A stretch of DNA of 64,000 nt from Bacillota bacterium (GTDB taxonomy: Bacteria; Bacillota_A; Clostridia; Lachnospirales; Lachnospiraceae). Below the pieces are notes generated by a model that saw only the letters and a program-made list of their open reading frames with translations, did no database searches and had not been told where the DNA came from. Shown piece by piece: positions 48,470 through 57,694 of the stretch (position 1 is its first letter; each line of letters begins with the position of its first letter). Location: the NCBI GenBank assembly GCA_023443625.1, contig JAEZTQ010000105.1, positions 1 through 64,000 on the forward strand, given 5' to 3'. The position numbers were made by a program, and so were the translations under genes.

Positions 48470-49648
48470 ATGGATTTATATTCTGACCGTATTAGAAAAA
48501 CCAAGCCTTCCTTTACAAGAGAGATTTTGAAAGTAACAAATACAGCAAATGTCATATCCTTTGCTGGTGGCTTACCAAATCCCATCTCCTTCCCCTTAGA
48601 GGAATTAGCCAAAGCCTCCCAGCGTATCATCCAGTCTGGCAAAGATAAAGTATTTCAATACTCTACAACAGAGGGATATTTACCATTAAGACAATATATA
48701 GCTGACAGATACGAAACAAGGTTCGGGTTAAAATTCTCCCCTGATGATATTATGATTACCACCGGTTCTCAACAAGGACTAGATCTTATAGGTAAAGTAC
48801 TTCTGAATAAAGGGGATGGTGTCATCCTTGAAGAACCAGGATACTTAGGTGCTATTCAAGCCTTCTCCCTCTATGAACCTAACTTTATTCCAGTCACCCT
48901 TGAAGAAGATGGCATAAATCTAGAAGAAATAGAAAAGGTACTGAAAACTCAATCAGCCAAAGTCTTTTACTGTGTTCCAAACTTTCAAAACCCTACTGGT
49001 CTTACCTATTCTAAAGAAAAAAGAAAAGCTTTATATCAGTTATTAGAAAAATATCAGGTGGTACTTATTGAAGACGATCCCTATAGTGAATTGATCTTTG
49101 AGGGAGAAACCCTCCCCTATATTGGAGCAGACAAATTAGAATATAGTGTATTATTTGGATCCTTCTCTAAAACCATAAGTCCAGGGCTACGAATTGGTTA
49201 TGTTTGCACGAAGAATAAAACACTGATGAATCATTTAAATACTGCCAAACAAGGTTCTGATCTTCACACAAATATCTTCTCCCAGTATCTTATTCATGAT
49301 TATTTAGAGCATAACGATTACAATAATCATATTAATAAAATCAAATCCATGTACCATGAACAGAGCAAATCCATGCTTTCTGCTATGCAAAAGCATTTTC
49401 CCTCCTTTGTTTCATGGACCACCCCACTTGGAGGAATGTTTATGTGGGCAACTCTTCATAATGGATTGGCAGCCATGGATTTATTAGAAAAGACTAAGGA
49501 GGCAAAGGTACTATTTGTACCAGGAGATCCTTTTTACACTAGTAAGCAAGGAGTGAACACCCTCAGGTTAAACTATACCAATTCCCACAAGGAAGCCATC
49601 GAAGAAGGGATTCATCGTTTGGGAGATATCATTAAGCAATATGCTTAA
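48470..49648 (+). CDS. PLP-dependent aminotransferase (LysN/class I type)
   Basis: A 392-residue fold-type I aminotransferase without a DNA-binding domain. Seen: VISFAGGLPNPISFP, FQYSTTEGYLPLRQYIADRY, TTGSQQGLDLIGKVLL, FYCVPNFQNPTGLTYS and the PLP-lysine region LFGSFSKTISPGLRIGYV, which is similar to the aminotransferase half of the neighbouring regulator. The closest named group is the alpha-aminoadipate/aromatic aminotransferase family; the real substrate is unknown. The regulator lies upstream on the other strand, so this is the probable regulated gene. Confidence 0.9.
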   Translation: MDLYSDRIRKTKPSFTREILKVTNTANVISFAGGLPNPISFPLEELAKASQRIIQSGKDKVFQYSTTEGYLPLRQYIADRYETRFGLKFSPDDIMITTGSQQGLDLIGKVLLNKGDGVILEEPGYLGAIQAFSLYEPNFIPVTLEEDGINLEEIEKVLKTQSAKVFYCVPNFQNPTGLTYSKEKRKALYQLLEKYQVVLIEDDPYSELIFEGETLPYIGADKLEYSVLFGSFSKTISPGLRIGYVCTKNKTLMNHLNTAKQGSDLHTNIFSQYLIHDYLEHNDYNNHINKIKSMYHEQSKSMLSAMQKHFPSFVSWTTPLGGMFMWATLHNGLAAMDLLEKTKEAKVLFVPGDPFYTSKQGVNTLRLNYTNSHKEAIEEGIHRLGDIIKQYA

Positions 49649-49662
49649 TTAAGACAGAAAAT

Positions 49663-49711
49663 CAGGTGGCAGGTCAAGTCTTTTATGACTTAGCCTGTCA
49701 CCTGTTATTTT
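49663..49711 (+). terminator. Terminator of the aminotransferase gene
   Basis: CAGGTGGCAGGTCAAGTC and GACTTAGCCTGTCACCTG form a long stem with two small mismatches and a 6-base loop, followed by TTATTTTACTTTT. Confidence 0.8.
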
Positions 49712-49793
49712 ACTTTTATTTTACTTTTATTTCACTGTTACTTTACTGTTATTTCACTGTTATTTCACTTATTTTACTGTTATTCAATTTTAC
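49705..49793. repeat. AT-rich minisatellite, about eight 11-bp units
   Basis: Tandem units of TTATTTCACTG / TTATTTTACTT, some 9-11 bases, between the aminotransferase terminator and the convergent secreted-protein gene. Confidence 0.75.
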
Positions 49794-49806
49794 AAATCAT
49801 AAGGGT

Positions 49807-52128
49807 TTAATAATATAATCCCTTTTGCTGTACATTTACATAATTAAGAATATAGTCTATTGCTTCATATCTGCTTATATTACTTTGAGGATTAAAGTAG
49901 TTATTGCTGTCTCCTCCCATAATTCCCAATCCTTTGACCAAAGCTACAGCTCCAATATTCTTCTTGCTAATGCTAGCTTCGTCCCCATAGCCTGTAGTAT
50001 AAATTCCCTTAAGATCAGCTAATTTCTCAAGTCCTAATTTATTAATTAATAAAGATGCAAAATCCTCTCGTGTTATAAAATTATTATCACTATCTGATAC
50101 TTCGCTTCTACTATAACCAATATTTGATATAAGAGTATTGATTTCACCAAGGGTAATCTTCTGATCAGGTAAAAAGTTCTCTCCCTCAAAACCAATATTC
50201 ATATCAGCTAATAGTAGTATATTACGGTTTTTTGAGGAATTGTCGATATCCTTATATTCATATGGCTTTCTTACAGTATATTCCTTACCATTATAGTCTA
50301 ATTGCTTTCCTGTAAAAGGTGAAATAGAGGAAGGATATATATCTGGACGATATACGAGTCTAATCTCATAATCCGTCTTTAATAATTCTAATTGATCGTA
50401 TAATCCTGCTGCATAATATACTTTTGCCTTCTCATTATAGGAGGCATCATAATTCATCTGATTAATCTGATTAATCTCATATTTAAGCCCAAAACCATCA
50501 AGATTTAAATAAGCTTTCATGGCATCTTCTGCACTTATAACACCCTTAGTAGCTTCAAATTCTATATTACTGTCCCAATAGGAACCATAAGAATATATCT
50601 TGCCGCTAACTCCATCGACAGAACCGTAGATACTGTTATAAGGATATTCTACTCCCTCATTCACCCTATGGTATTGATAATTATAACCACCATATACAGG
50701 GCTTTCCTCTTTCGTGTAATAAGCAATATAATCATTGGCTTCGTTTGCCAATACAGAATTTTTAAATCTGTCAGGAATCTGAGCTTTTGCAAACTTCTCA
50801 AATACCTCTTTTCCCTTTTCTTTATCATAGGTTATTTTAACAGTTTTCCATTTATCCTTGGCAATATCATAATTACTCTTCACAGTGGAGTCAAACTGTA
50901 ATATCTTACCTGTTTTTGCATCTACTGAAGCATAGGCATAAGCTCTATAAGTATCTGTATCAACAGAATAATCTATTATTCTTGGATCATTAAATTCGAT
51001 ATTCCATACATAGACGGATTTATTGCCAGCATCCCAGCTCTTTTGTAGTACCGCATTATAGGAAGTTAAAGTATCCTCCATATATAAAGCCTTATTACCA
51101 GTTATTTTCTTAATCGCATCCGATTTAGATATCATATTCTTTAATTCATCTATCTTGGCAATCTCTTCCTCTGTAAGAACATTGGAATTACTTCCTCCCA
51201 TATCCATTGCTGCAGCCTCTTCCTTTGTGGACCCAGTCTTAGCCAAGGAGCTGCCAATCCATTGATTCATGTTATGATATACCTCTCCTGATTTTGCATC
51301 TACAGAGATATAGTCCTGGGTGGGAACATAGACTAAATATGCTTTAGTTTTTGTATCATCATTTTTATCATAAGTATAATCATTATATGATCGATACACT
51401 AGCTTCATCTTCATATTATTATGAATAATCTCGGATGCTTTCTCCTTTGTAATCTTAGCCTGACCAGATGGCACTTCTTCATCATAAAGCCAGTTAATAT
51501 ATAGATAGGATACTTCACCCGTTACACTACTCACCGCCACAGAGAGATTATTATCCGGAAAATCAACTCCATTATTTCTTCTTTGATAATTATAAATGTA
51601 ATTACCGCTGTAAATACTGTCATATTCTGCATCAATAAACTTTATGGAGGACATAATATCTGGAGCAACTTTCTTAATAAACGCATCTGCACTACTCTTA
51701 AGTTCATCTTTTAAATACTTAGCAATTCCTCTGCCTTCAATAGAATGATCATATTTACTATAGCTTGTGATGCGATATTTTTCATCGCAGCTGACATAGA
51801 TATTGGCATAGGAGTTGGGATTTCTCCACGTAAAAGCCCAGTAAGCATTTGTATATATATTCGATGGATTATAATAATAATCAAAATCCGAATAATCCTT
51901 TGGTATTTCAATTAATTTCTTAACAGCATTAAGAGCACGATCTAATTCAGTTGCCGTTACCTCCGTTGCTTTTGCCTCAGTGGTTTTGCTGGTAATTTCT
52001 TCACTGGCTACGGGTGTGGCCTCTGTAACTGCATCTACATTAGTAGCTGCCAACACCTGCTTGCTTTCTACTGGTAGTGCAGAAGAGAGAATAGCTATAC
52101 TAATCAGTAATGCAAAGATTTTTTTCAT
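49807..52128 (-). CDS. Secreted YcdB/PepSY-type protein with C-terminal SLH-like domain
   Basis: A 773-residue exported protein. It has a signal peptide (MKKIFALLISIAILSSALPVESKQVLA), then a Thr/Glu-rich stretch and repeated YcdB/YcdC-like modules that each contain W/Y-rich SVSSVTGEVSYLYINW, YISVDAKSGEVYHNMN, SVDAKTGKILQFDS and GSVDGVSGKIYSYGSYW. Residues about 660-773 look like S-layer homology repeats (ITLGEINTLISNIGY, ITREDFASLLINKLGL, YFNPQSNISRYEAIDYILNYV), so it probably sits on the cell wall. PepSY/YcdB modules are often linked to peptidase control or metal uptake, but no catalytic site is visible. AAAGGAG precedes the ATG. Confidence 0.8.
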   Translation of the reverse strand: MKKIFALLISIAILSSALPVESKQVLAATNVDAVTEATPVASEEITSKTTEAKATEVTATELDRALNAVKKLIEIPKDYSDFDYYYNPSNIYTNAYWAFTWRNPNSYANIYVSCDEKYRITSYSKYDHSIEGRGIAKYLKDELKSSADAFIKKVAPDIMSSIKFIDAEYDSIYSGNYIYNYQRRNNGVDFPDNNLSVAVSSVTGEVSYLYINWLYDEEVPSGQAKITKEKASEIIHNNMKMKLVYRSYNDYTYDKNDDTKTKAYLVYVPTQDYISVDAKSGEVYHNMNQWIGSSLAKTGSTKEEAAAMDMGGSNSNVLTEEEIAKIDELKNMISKSDAIKKITGNKALYMEDTLTSYNAVLQKSWDAGNKSVYVWNIEFNDPRIIDYSVDTDTYRAYAYASVDAKTGKILQFDSTVKSNYDIAKDKWKTVKITYDKEKGKEVFEKFAKAQIPDRFKNSVLANEANDYIAYYTKEESPVYGGYNYQYHRVNEGVEYPYNSIYGSVDGVSGKIYSYGSYWDSNIEFEATKGVISAEDAMKAYLNLDGFGLKYEINQINQMNYDASYNEKAKVYYAAGLYDQLELLKTDYEIRLVYRPDIYPSSISPFTGKQLDYNGKEYTVRKPYEYKDIDNSSKNRNILLLADMNIGFEGENFLPDQKITLGEINTLISNIGYSRSEVSDSDNNFITREDFASLLINKLGLEKLADLKGIYTTGYGDEASISKKNIGAVALVKGLGIMGGDSNNYFNPQSNISRYEAIDYILNYVNVQQKGLYY

Positions 52129-52246
52129 AAATATCTCCTTTCATATCATGTATTTAAGTATATTTATATCACAACAATTAGACGACGTAAAATAATCCAT
52201 AGTTTCATATTATTTCTAATAACCTAATATATTTATAGCTTATCTA

Positions 52247-52408
52247 CTAATTCTTATTTTTCTTCTTTTTATGTGCCCTGATAAGATAAATAGAACCAAG
52301 GCAAGTAAACATTGACCCTAAAGCAATGTTGGTAGGATTTCTTCCTATTATAGCCGCCATATACCAACATATCCCCGCTATAAAATATAAGATAGCAACA
52401 GTATTCAT
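52247..52408 (-). CDS. Small membrane protein, 53 residues
   Basis: Predicted 53-residue protein beginning MNTVAILYFIAGICWYMAAI, a hydrophobic helix, then IGRNPTNIALGSMFTC, a second hydrophobic stretch LGSIYLIRA and a basic tail HKKKKNKN. The ATG at 52408 has a strong ribosome binding site, GGGAGGTGAAA. I do not recognise the family. The two short helices and the positive cytoplasmic end suggest an integral membrane protein. It lies between the YcdB/SLH-type gene and the multicopper oxidase; 52409-52685 holds no other gene. Confidence 0.65.
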   Translation of the reverse strand: MNTVAILYFIAGICWYMAAIIGRNPTNIALGSMFTCLGSIYLIRAHKKKKNKN

Positions 52409-52685
52409 TTTCACCTCCCAATTCATTAAAAAATAGTATTGCTAATAATGTTCATTATAACCATCTAATGTAAATTATTCAATAGGTTATTGCCAACACC
52501 TTATTGCCTGTTATGTAGTTTCTTGTCACATTATATCATATTTTGTATAAAATATATTAGAATGCTTCATTCTTTATTTACCTTGTAATAAATAAAATGC
52601 TTTATATTCTATATAAGTCTCAAAGATAATAAAGAATGTCATTCTTGGAATTATTTTATCTATCAAATATGAAAGGATGAGCATT

Positions 52686-54236
52686 ATGGCTCTAGAAAAA
52701 TATGTGGACGCCCTACCTATACCTCCCATTATGAGACCGGAAGATAGAAGGGGCTGCCATACCAAATATACAGTCAGGATGAAAGAATTCAAGCAAAAAT
52801 TGCACAGAGACCTTCCTCCCACCATCTTGTGGGGATATGAAGGCATCTACCCTGGCCCTACAATAATTGCTCAGCGTGATGAGACTGTCAGAGTAAAATG
52901 GGAGAATCATCTTCCCGTATCCCATCATTTATTACCTGTAGATACTACAGTCCATGGTGCTGGTCCTGATACACCCAAGGTACGAACCGTTGTACATTTA
53001 CACGGTGCCAAGGTGGAAGCTGAAAGTGATGGATATCCGGAAGACTGGTTTACCAATGACTTTGAAATCGTATCGCCCAGCTTTAAGAATAAAGTATATC
53101 AATATACCAATCACCAGAGAGCCGCAACCCTATGGTATCATGATCATGCCATTGGTACAACAAGACTAAATGTATTTACTGGATTAGCAGGTTTTTATAT
53201 TATCCATGATTGTGAAGAGCAAAATTTAAATCTTCCCTGCGGGGAATATGATATTCCTTTAATTATTCAGGATAAAACCTTTCATGAAGACGGCAGCCTC
53301 CTTTATCCCTCACAGCCGCCAAATCCTACCCCCGATTTACCAAATCCTTCTATTGTACCTGGATTTTTAGGAGACAATATATTAGTGAACGGGAAAATCT
53401 GGCCCTATTTAGAGGTAGAACCCAGAAAATATCGCTTCAGATTATTAAATGGGTCGAATACTCGTTTTTACGGACTAGAGCTTGAAGCCGATGAGGAGCA
53501 AACAGCACCAGCACTAACACAGATTGGAACAGACGGAGGATTATTAGAGAAGCCTGTAATCATGGATAGAATTGTTATTGCTCCTGCTGAGAGAGCTGAA
53601 ATAATCATTGACTTTTCCGACTTTGCAGGCGAGGAATTTCGATTGATCAATTTACAGCCACCCTTTGATGTTAACACCACAGGTCAAGTAATGAAATTCA
53701 AGGTATCCTTGCCTTTAAGAAAATGTGATACCAGTACAGTACCAACCTTTTTAAGTCCCTTTTATCCACTTCCAGCAAAAGAAGCAGTTAAAGAACGCGA
53801 TATGTTCTTTAGAGTATCTCTGGATAAATATGGCCGCCCTCATTTTATGCTCAATGGATTAATGTGGGATGATCCTATTACGGAAAAGCCCTTGCTAGGA
53901 AGTATTGAGATCTGGAATATCATTAATTCAGGGTTAGGAGTTCATCCTATCCATATACATCTGGTTCAGTTTCAGATTATTAGCAGACAGCCTTTTGATG
54001 TAAATTTATATAATGGTCCTACCAACGAATTGAAATTTACCGGTCCTGCTGTGCCTCCAGATCCCAATGAGATTGGTTGGAAAGATACCGTAAGAACACC
54101 ACCTGGTTTTGTCACAAAACTCATTATGAGATTTGAAGGATATGCAGGTTTATATGTATGGCATTGTCATATATTAGAGCACGAAGATTATGATATGATG
54201 CGACCCATAGAAGTAATTAGAGATGATAACTCCTAA
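52686..54236 (+). CDS. CotA-like multicopper oxidase (laccase/bilirubin oxidase type)
   Basis: A 516-residue three-domain cupredoxin oxidase. All copper motifs are present: HLHG (104-107), WYHDH (150-154), HPIHIH in the C-terminal domain, and HCHILEHEDYDMM (from 493), in which Cys494, His499 and Met504 give a type 1 copper with axial Met at the same spacing as Bacillus CotA. No signal peptide is visible, as in CotA, which goes to the spore coat. It should reduce O2 to water with phenolic or metal substrates. The ATG at 52686 is nine bases after AAAGG. An O2-using enzyme is unexpected in a presumed anaerobe. Confidence 0.9.
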   Translation: MALEKYVDALPIPPIMRPEDRRGCHTKYTVRMKEFKQKLHRDLPPTILWGYEGIYPGPTIIAQRDETVRVKWENHLPVSHHLLPVDTTVHGAGPDTPKVRTVVHLHGAKVEAESDGYPEDWFTNDFEIVSPSFKNKVYQYTNHQRAATLWYHDHAIGTTRLNVFTGLAGFYIIHDCEEQNLNLPCGEYDIPLIIQDKTFHEDGSLLYPSQPPNPTPDLPNPSIVPGFLGDNILVNGKIWPYLEVEPRKYRFRLLNGSNTRFYGLELEADEEQTAPALTQIGTDGGLLEKPVIMDRIVIAPAERAEIIIDFSDFAGEEFRLINLQPPFDVNTTGQVMKFKVSLPLRKCDTSTVPTFLSPFYPLPAKEAVKERDMFFRVSLDKYGRPHFMLNGLMWDDPITEKPLLGSIEIWNIINSGLGVHPIHIHLVQFQIISRQPFDVNLYNGPTNELKFTGPAVPPDPNEIGWKDTVRTPPGFVTKLIMRFEGYAGLYVWHCHILEHEDYDMMRPIEVIRDDNS

Positions 54237-54240
54237 GAAA

Positions 54241-54290
54241 TGACCAAATCCCCAGTTTCCTATCCGGAGTCTGGGGATTTGGTCATATTT
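54241..54290. terminator. Bidirectional terminator between multicopper oxidase and dioxygenase genes
   Basis: TGACCAAATCCCCAG (54241-54255) and CTGGGGATTTGGTCA (54271-54285) form a perfect 15-bp stem with a 15-base loop. T-rich sequence follows on both strands. Confidence 0.9.
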
Positions 54291-54292
54291 TA

Positions 54293-55063
54293 TTATTCAA
54301 ATAGATAACCAGTCATAGAAAGAGAACCTAAAACACATTCATCATTAAAAACCTTGATTTCTTCCTTCTTATCTGCCGCTCCTAAGACATACAAAAGAGG
54401 AGCATAGTGATCAAGGATGGTAAAGGCTAGGGAGGATGACGGCCCAGCATTCTGATAATTTATTACATTATCATCCTTTCGCTCAAGAATATTCTTCTTA
54501 ATATAGGCGTCAAATTCTTCCGCCCAGGAATAACCGCCCTCTTCTATATCCCAATTAACCCTGCCCAGGTTATGAACAACGTTACCACTGCCAAATATCA
54601 TAACCCCTTGGTCTCTGAGCTCCCTAAGTTTGCGCCCAATTTCATAATGTTGGGCAAGGGTAGCATTGCGATCCACACTAAGCTGAAATACTGGAATATC
54701 AGCCTCGGGATACATGCGGTGAAGTACTGACCATGTACCATGGTCATAGCCCCAGGAGTTATCTATCGTAACCTCCTCACCAATCTTATCTTTTGTTAGA
54801 TGTGCAAAATAGGGTGAACCTTTTGCAGGATATACAATTTTATATAGTTCCTCAGGAAAACCATACATATCATATATGGTCTTAGGCTCAGACGCATCCA
54901 TTACGTATTTGCCCGGTGTAAACCAATGGGCTGATACAGATAAGATGGCTTCGGGCCTCTGCATTGTTTTACCAAGCTCCTCCCACACCCTGGTAAACTG
55001 ATTATTTTCAATTGCATTCATTGGTGACCCATGTCCAACAAAGAGTGCTGGCATTCGACTCAT
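54293..55063 (-). CDS. YgiD/DODA-type class III extradiol dioxygenase
   Basis: A 256-residue member of the LigB superfamily related to E. coli YgiD and plant DOPA dioxygenase. Seen: MPALFVGHGSPMNAIEN (first metal-ligand His), ILSVSAHWFTPGKYV, DNSWGYDHGTWSVLHRMYPEADIPVFQLSV (His ligands) and IFGSGNVVHNLGR. Such enzymes cleave catechol rings with Fe(II) or Zn and O2; the natural bacterial substrate is usually unknown. It is convergent with the multicopper oxidase and upstream of nothing in common direction except the flavodiiron gene behind it. Confidence 0.88.
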   Translation of the reverse strand: MSRMPALFVGHGSPMNAIENNQFTRVWEELGKTMQRPEAILSVSAHWFTPGKYVMDASEPKTIYDMYGFPEELYKIVYPAKGSPYFAHLTKDKIGEEVTIDNSWGYDHGTWSVLHRMYPEADIPVFQLSVDRNATLAQHYEIGRKLRELRDQGVMIFGSGNVVHNLGRVNWDIEEGGYSWAEEFDAYIKKNILERKDDNVINYQNAGPSSSLAFTILDHYAPLLYVLGAADKKEEIKVFNDECVLGSLSMTGYLFE

Positions 55064-55213
55064 AAAATCATCCTCTCTATGGTTTTAGAAATCAGTTTCT
55101 TCCTATCTTACATATTCTATTCTAAAAATTAGCATCTTCCAATAAGAATATATTTATATTCATGAAAGATGCTAATAATACGGTTATAAATGTAACCAGT
55201 TACAATAATTCAA

Positions 55214-56422
55214 TTATTCTTCAAATACAGAAGCACTGATGGCATCCGCTAATGCATGTAATTCCTCCATCTGGGAATCCTTTAGGGAAGATTTTAAAAC
55301 AAGAGGCTGAGCCAGCAGTTCCATATTTTTCATTTCGCAAATCATTTTTTGCATAATCGTATGAGAAGTTGGTGCCCAGGATCCATTACCTATCAAGGCT
55401 ACCTTCCTACTCTGGAGATTTAATACTCCCATATCCCGCAGAAGAGCTTCCATTTTCATATATAGTCCTCCGTTGTAGGTGGGAGAACCTAAGACTAGAT
55501 GGCTATATTTAAAGGCATCTGCAATAATATATGAGGGATCAGTTTTTGATACATCATATAGTCGTATATCCTGTACTCCATTGTTGGCCAGACGATTGGC
55601 CATGACAGTTACCGCATTCTCCGTATTGCCATACATGGAGGCATAAGCAATAAGAACACCCTTCTTCTCAGGTTGGTAACGACTCCAAAGGTCATGCTTA
55701 TTCAGAATGTAATTAAGATTTTTACGCCAGATTGGACCATGCAGGGGGCAAATCATATTAATCTCTAGGGGAGATAGTTTCTTTAATACTGCCTGCACTT
55801 GTGCACCGTATCTTCCTACGATATTGGTATAATACCTTCTAGCTTCATCAAGAAAGTCTTGCTCGAAGTCCATCTCATCACTAAATATATTGCCGGCTAA
55901 CACACCAAAGGAGCCAAAGGCATCGGCACTAAATAGTATTTTTTCTTTCTCTTCATAGGTAAGCATAACCTCTGGCCAGTGGACCATAGGAGCCATATAA
56001 AAATGCAGTCTACGAGTGCCAAGGTCAAGGACATCTCCCTCTCCTACCTCATAGATACGATCCTCAAATTGAAAATTATAGAATTGGCGAATCATCTGAA
56101 AGGTCTTCTTATTACCCACAAGCTTCATATGAGGGTAACGGCGGCAAAGCTCCTCAATATTAGCACAATGATCCGGTTCCATATGATTAATAACAAGATA
56201 GTCAATAACTCTATCCCCCAGCACATGGTTGAGGTTCTCTAAAAACTGCTGTGTTATTGAGGTATCCACCGTATCTAGTAATGCTACTTTCTCATCCATA
56301 ATCATATAAGAATTATAGGCAACGCCTTTTGGTAGAGGAAACATATTTTCAAATAATTCCAGCCTCATGTCGTTTCCACCAACCCAGAATGTCTGTGAGG
56401 CTATTTCTCTGGTACAATGCAT
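55214..56422 (-). CDS. FprA-type flavodiiron protein
   Basis: A 402-residue A-type flavoprotein. The beta-lactamase-like domain keeps the diiron ligands: HMEPDH (His80, Glu82, Asp84, His85), then VHWPE, SADAFG and CPLHGPIW. From about residue 255 there is a flavodoxin domain (VLIAYASMYGNTENAVTVMANRL, VLGSPTYNGGLY and ALIGNGSWAPTSH). These proteins reduce O2 to water, or NO to N2O, protecting anaerobes. No rubredoxin is fused, so an external donor is needed. The N terminus MHCTREI is the canonical start. It lies close to two other O2-linked genes. Confidence 0.93.
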   Translation of the reverse strand: MHCTREIASQTFWVGGNDMRLELFENMFPLPKGVAYNSYMIMDEKVALLDTVDTSITQQFLENLNHVLGDRVIDYLVINHMEPDHCANIEELCRRYPHMKLVGNKKTFQMIRQFYNFQFEDRIYEVGEGDVLDLGTRRLHFYMAPMVHWPEVMLTYEEKEKILFSADAFGSFGVLAGNIFSDEMDFEQDFLDEARRYYTNIVGRYGAQVQAVLKKLSPLEINMICPLHGPIWRKNLNYILNKHDLWSRYQPEKKGVLIAYASMYGNTENAVTVMANRLANNGVQDIRLYDVSKTDPSYIIADAFKYSHLVLGSPTYNGGLYMKMEALLRDMGVLNLQSRKVALIGNGSWAPTSHTIMQKMICEMKNMELLAQPLVLKSSLKDSQMEELHALADAISASVFEE

Positions 56423-56584
56423 ATCTTCTCTTTCACTTCCTTTTAATTAATCTCAATTTTAATATCTAAACTAATAACTTAAAATATTAGTAAAGTTTAA
56501 TATCATTATAACAGTTGTACACAGTATATGCAAGGAAACGCTTATTCTTCCCTAATATAAAGGATCATTTATAACCATAATTCT

Positions 56585-57367
56585 TTAAAAGGATTTATGA
56601 CTAAAATAATGCTCTCTATGCTTTCTAAGAAAACTCTGTAGGGATTTTTTATGATGACATAGCTTCTCCTGACAGTTGGTGCAAGAAAGCCCTGCATTCG
56701 TTGCCTCCATAAATCGCTCTGGATAAAGTCGATGGATAATCTCCCATTTTATGAGTAAAGCAAGGGCAAGAGCAAGTATACTCCAAGTATAAATACTTTT
56801 AACAAATATCAGTGGTGTAAACATCATTGCATAATCCCAGTTATAGATGCGACAGCTTGTACAACACTTATTCTTCATAATCCAGGTATGAAAGGGACAG
56901 AAAAATAGTATACATATCATGTCGCAAACGGAATATGCCAAACTGATTAGAAGAAGTATTCCTTCATTAATAATTCCACCATAGTATAACACGCCGATAG
57001 CGGCGTTTAGAATAATCCAAACTGCCGCTACAGCAAATGTTGTTTGAGATTGTTTCTTATTTACCATCTCTACCTTAGAATTCGAGGAAGGAATATAATT
57101 ACGTAAAAATTGTTTTTGGCAACCCATACTTTCATATTTTGACGGAAAGAAACGAAGAATCATTTCTATAACGAAAATGAGCCAAATAATAACTAAAATA
57201 ATTGGTCTCTTCTCTATACCTCCAAAGAGGTATCCCGTTGCCCTAATCCTGTTTATGATGTATATGACCACCGCTGCGAGAAACAGGCCGAAACGAAAAG
57301 TCAGCTTGAAATAATGCAGTGTCGATATACGGGAAAGGGGCCATCTTTTGCGTTTCTTATCATTCAT
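56585..57367 (-). CDS. Polytopic membrane protein with conserved Cys clusters, unknown function
   Basis: A 260-residue protein with about six hydrophobic segments (FRFGLFLAAVVIYIINRI, PIILVIIWLIFVIEMIL, TFAVAAVWIILNAAIGVLYY, ILLLISLAYSVCDMICILFF, MFTPLIFVKSIYTWSILALALALLI) and two Cys-rich spots: CPFHTWIMKNKCCTSCRIYNW near residue 165 and CTNCQEKLCHHKK near 235. The C-x2-C and C-C-x2-C patterns could bind a metal or iron-sulfur cluster in the manner of membrane ferredoxin-like electron-transfer subunits, but I cannot assign a family. It lies downstream-strand of the flavodiiron gene with a 160-base gap. The ATG at 57367 has AAAGGA 13 bases upstream. Confidence 0.75.
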   Translation of the reverse strand: MNDKKRKRWPLSRISTLHYFKLTFRFGLFLAAVVIYIINRIRATGYLFGGIEKRPIILVIIWLIFVIEMILRFFPSKYESMGCQKQFLRNYIPSSNSKVEMVNKKQSQTTFAVAAVWIILNAAIGVLYYGGIINEGILLLISLAYSVCDMICILFFCPFHTWIMKNKCCTSCRIYNWDYAMMFTPLIFVKSIYTWSILALALALLIKWEIIHRLYPERFMEATNAGLSCTNCQEKLCHHKKSLQSFLRKHREHYFSHKSF

Positions 57368-57636
57368 CTGAAAAACTATTCCTTTCTTTCTGACACACCC
57401 TACAAGCAAGGGTATCTTCCTGCCTTGCTTTTGTTGTCTACAACTAGAAGAACAAAGATTATTTATATCCTTGGATTTTCTGTTGAATTAATCATAGCAT
57501 ATTATAACTAAAAACATAGGATAAAATCAACCCAAATATGTGATAAAGTTTATTAATGTAATAGTTTAGCCAAAGGGCAGGCTCCGTGCCAGTTTATCGA
57601 ATAGAAAAATGAGCAAAAGTTAAGCCTTTATACTGC

Positions 57637-57672
57637 AAAGACACCCGTTTCAATTATAAAAGGGGTGTCTTT
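57637..57672 (-). terminator. Terminator of the Bce-type module
   Basis: AAAGACACCC (57637-57646) and GGGTGTCTTT (57663-57672) form a 10-bp stem, about 25 bases after the permease stop. The rest of the 327-base gap 57368-57694 has no recognisable gene or motif. Confidence 0.7.
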
Positions 57673-57694
57673 ATAGTATAATATGGTATTCCTT

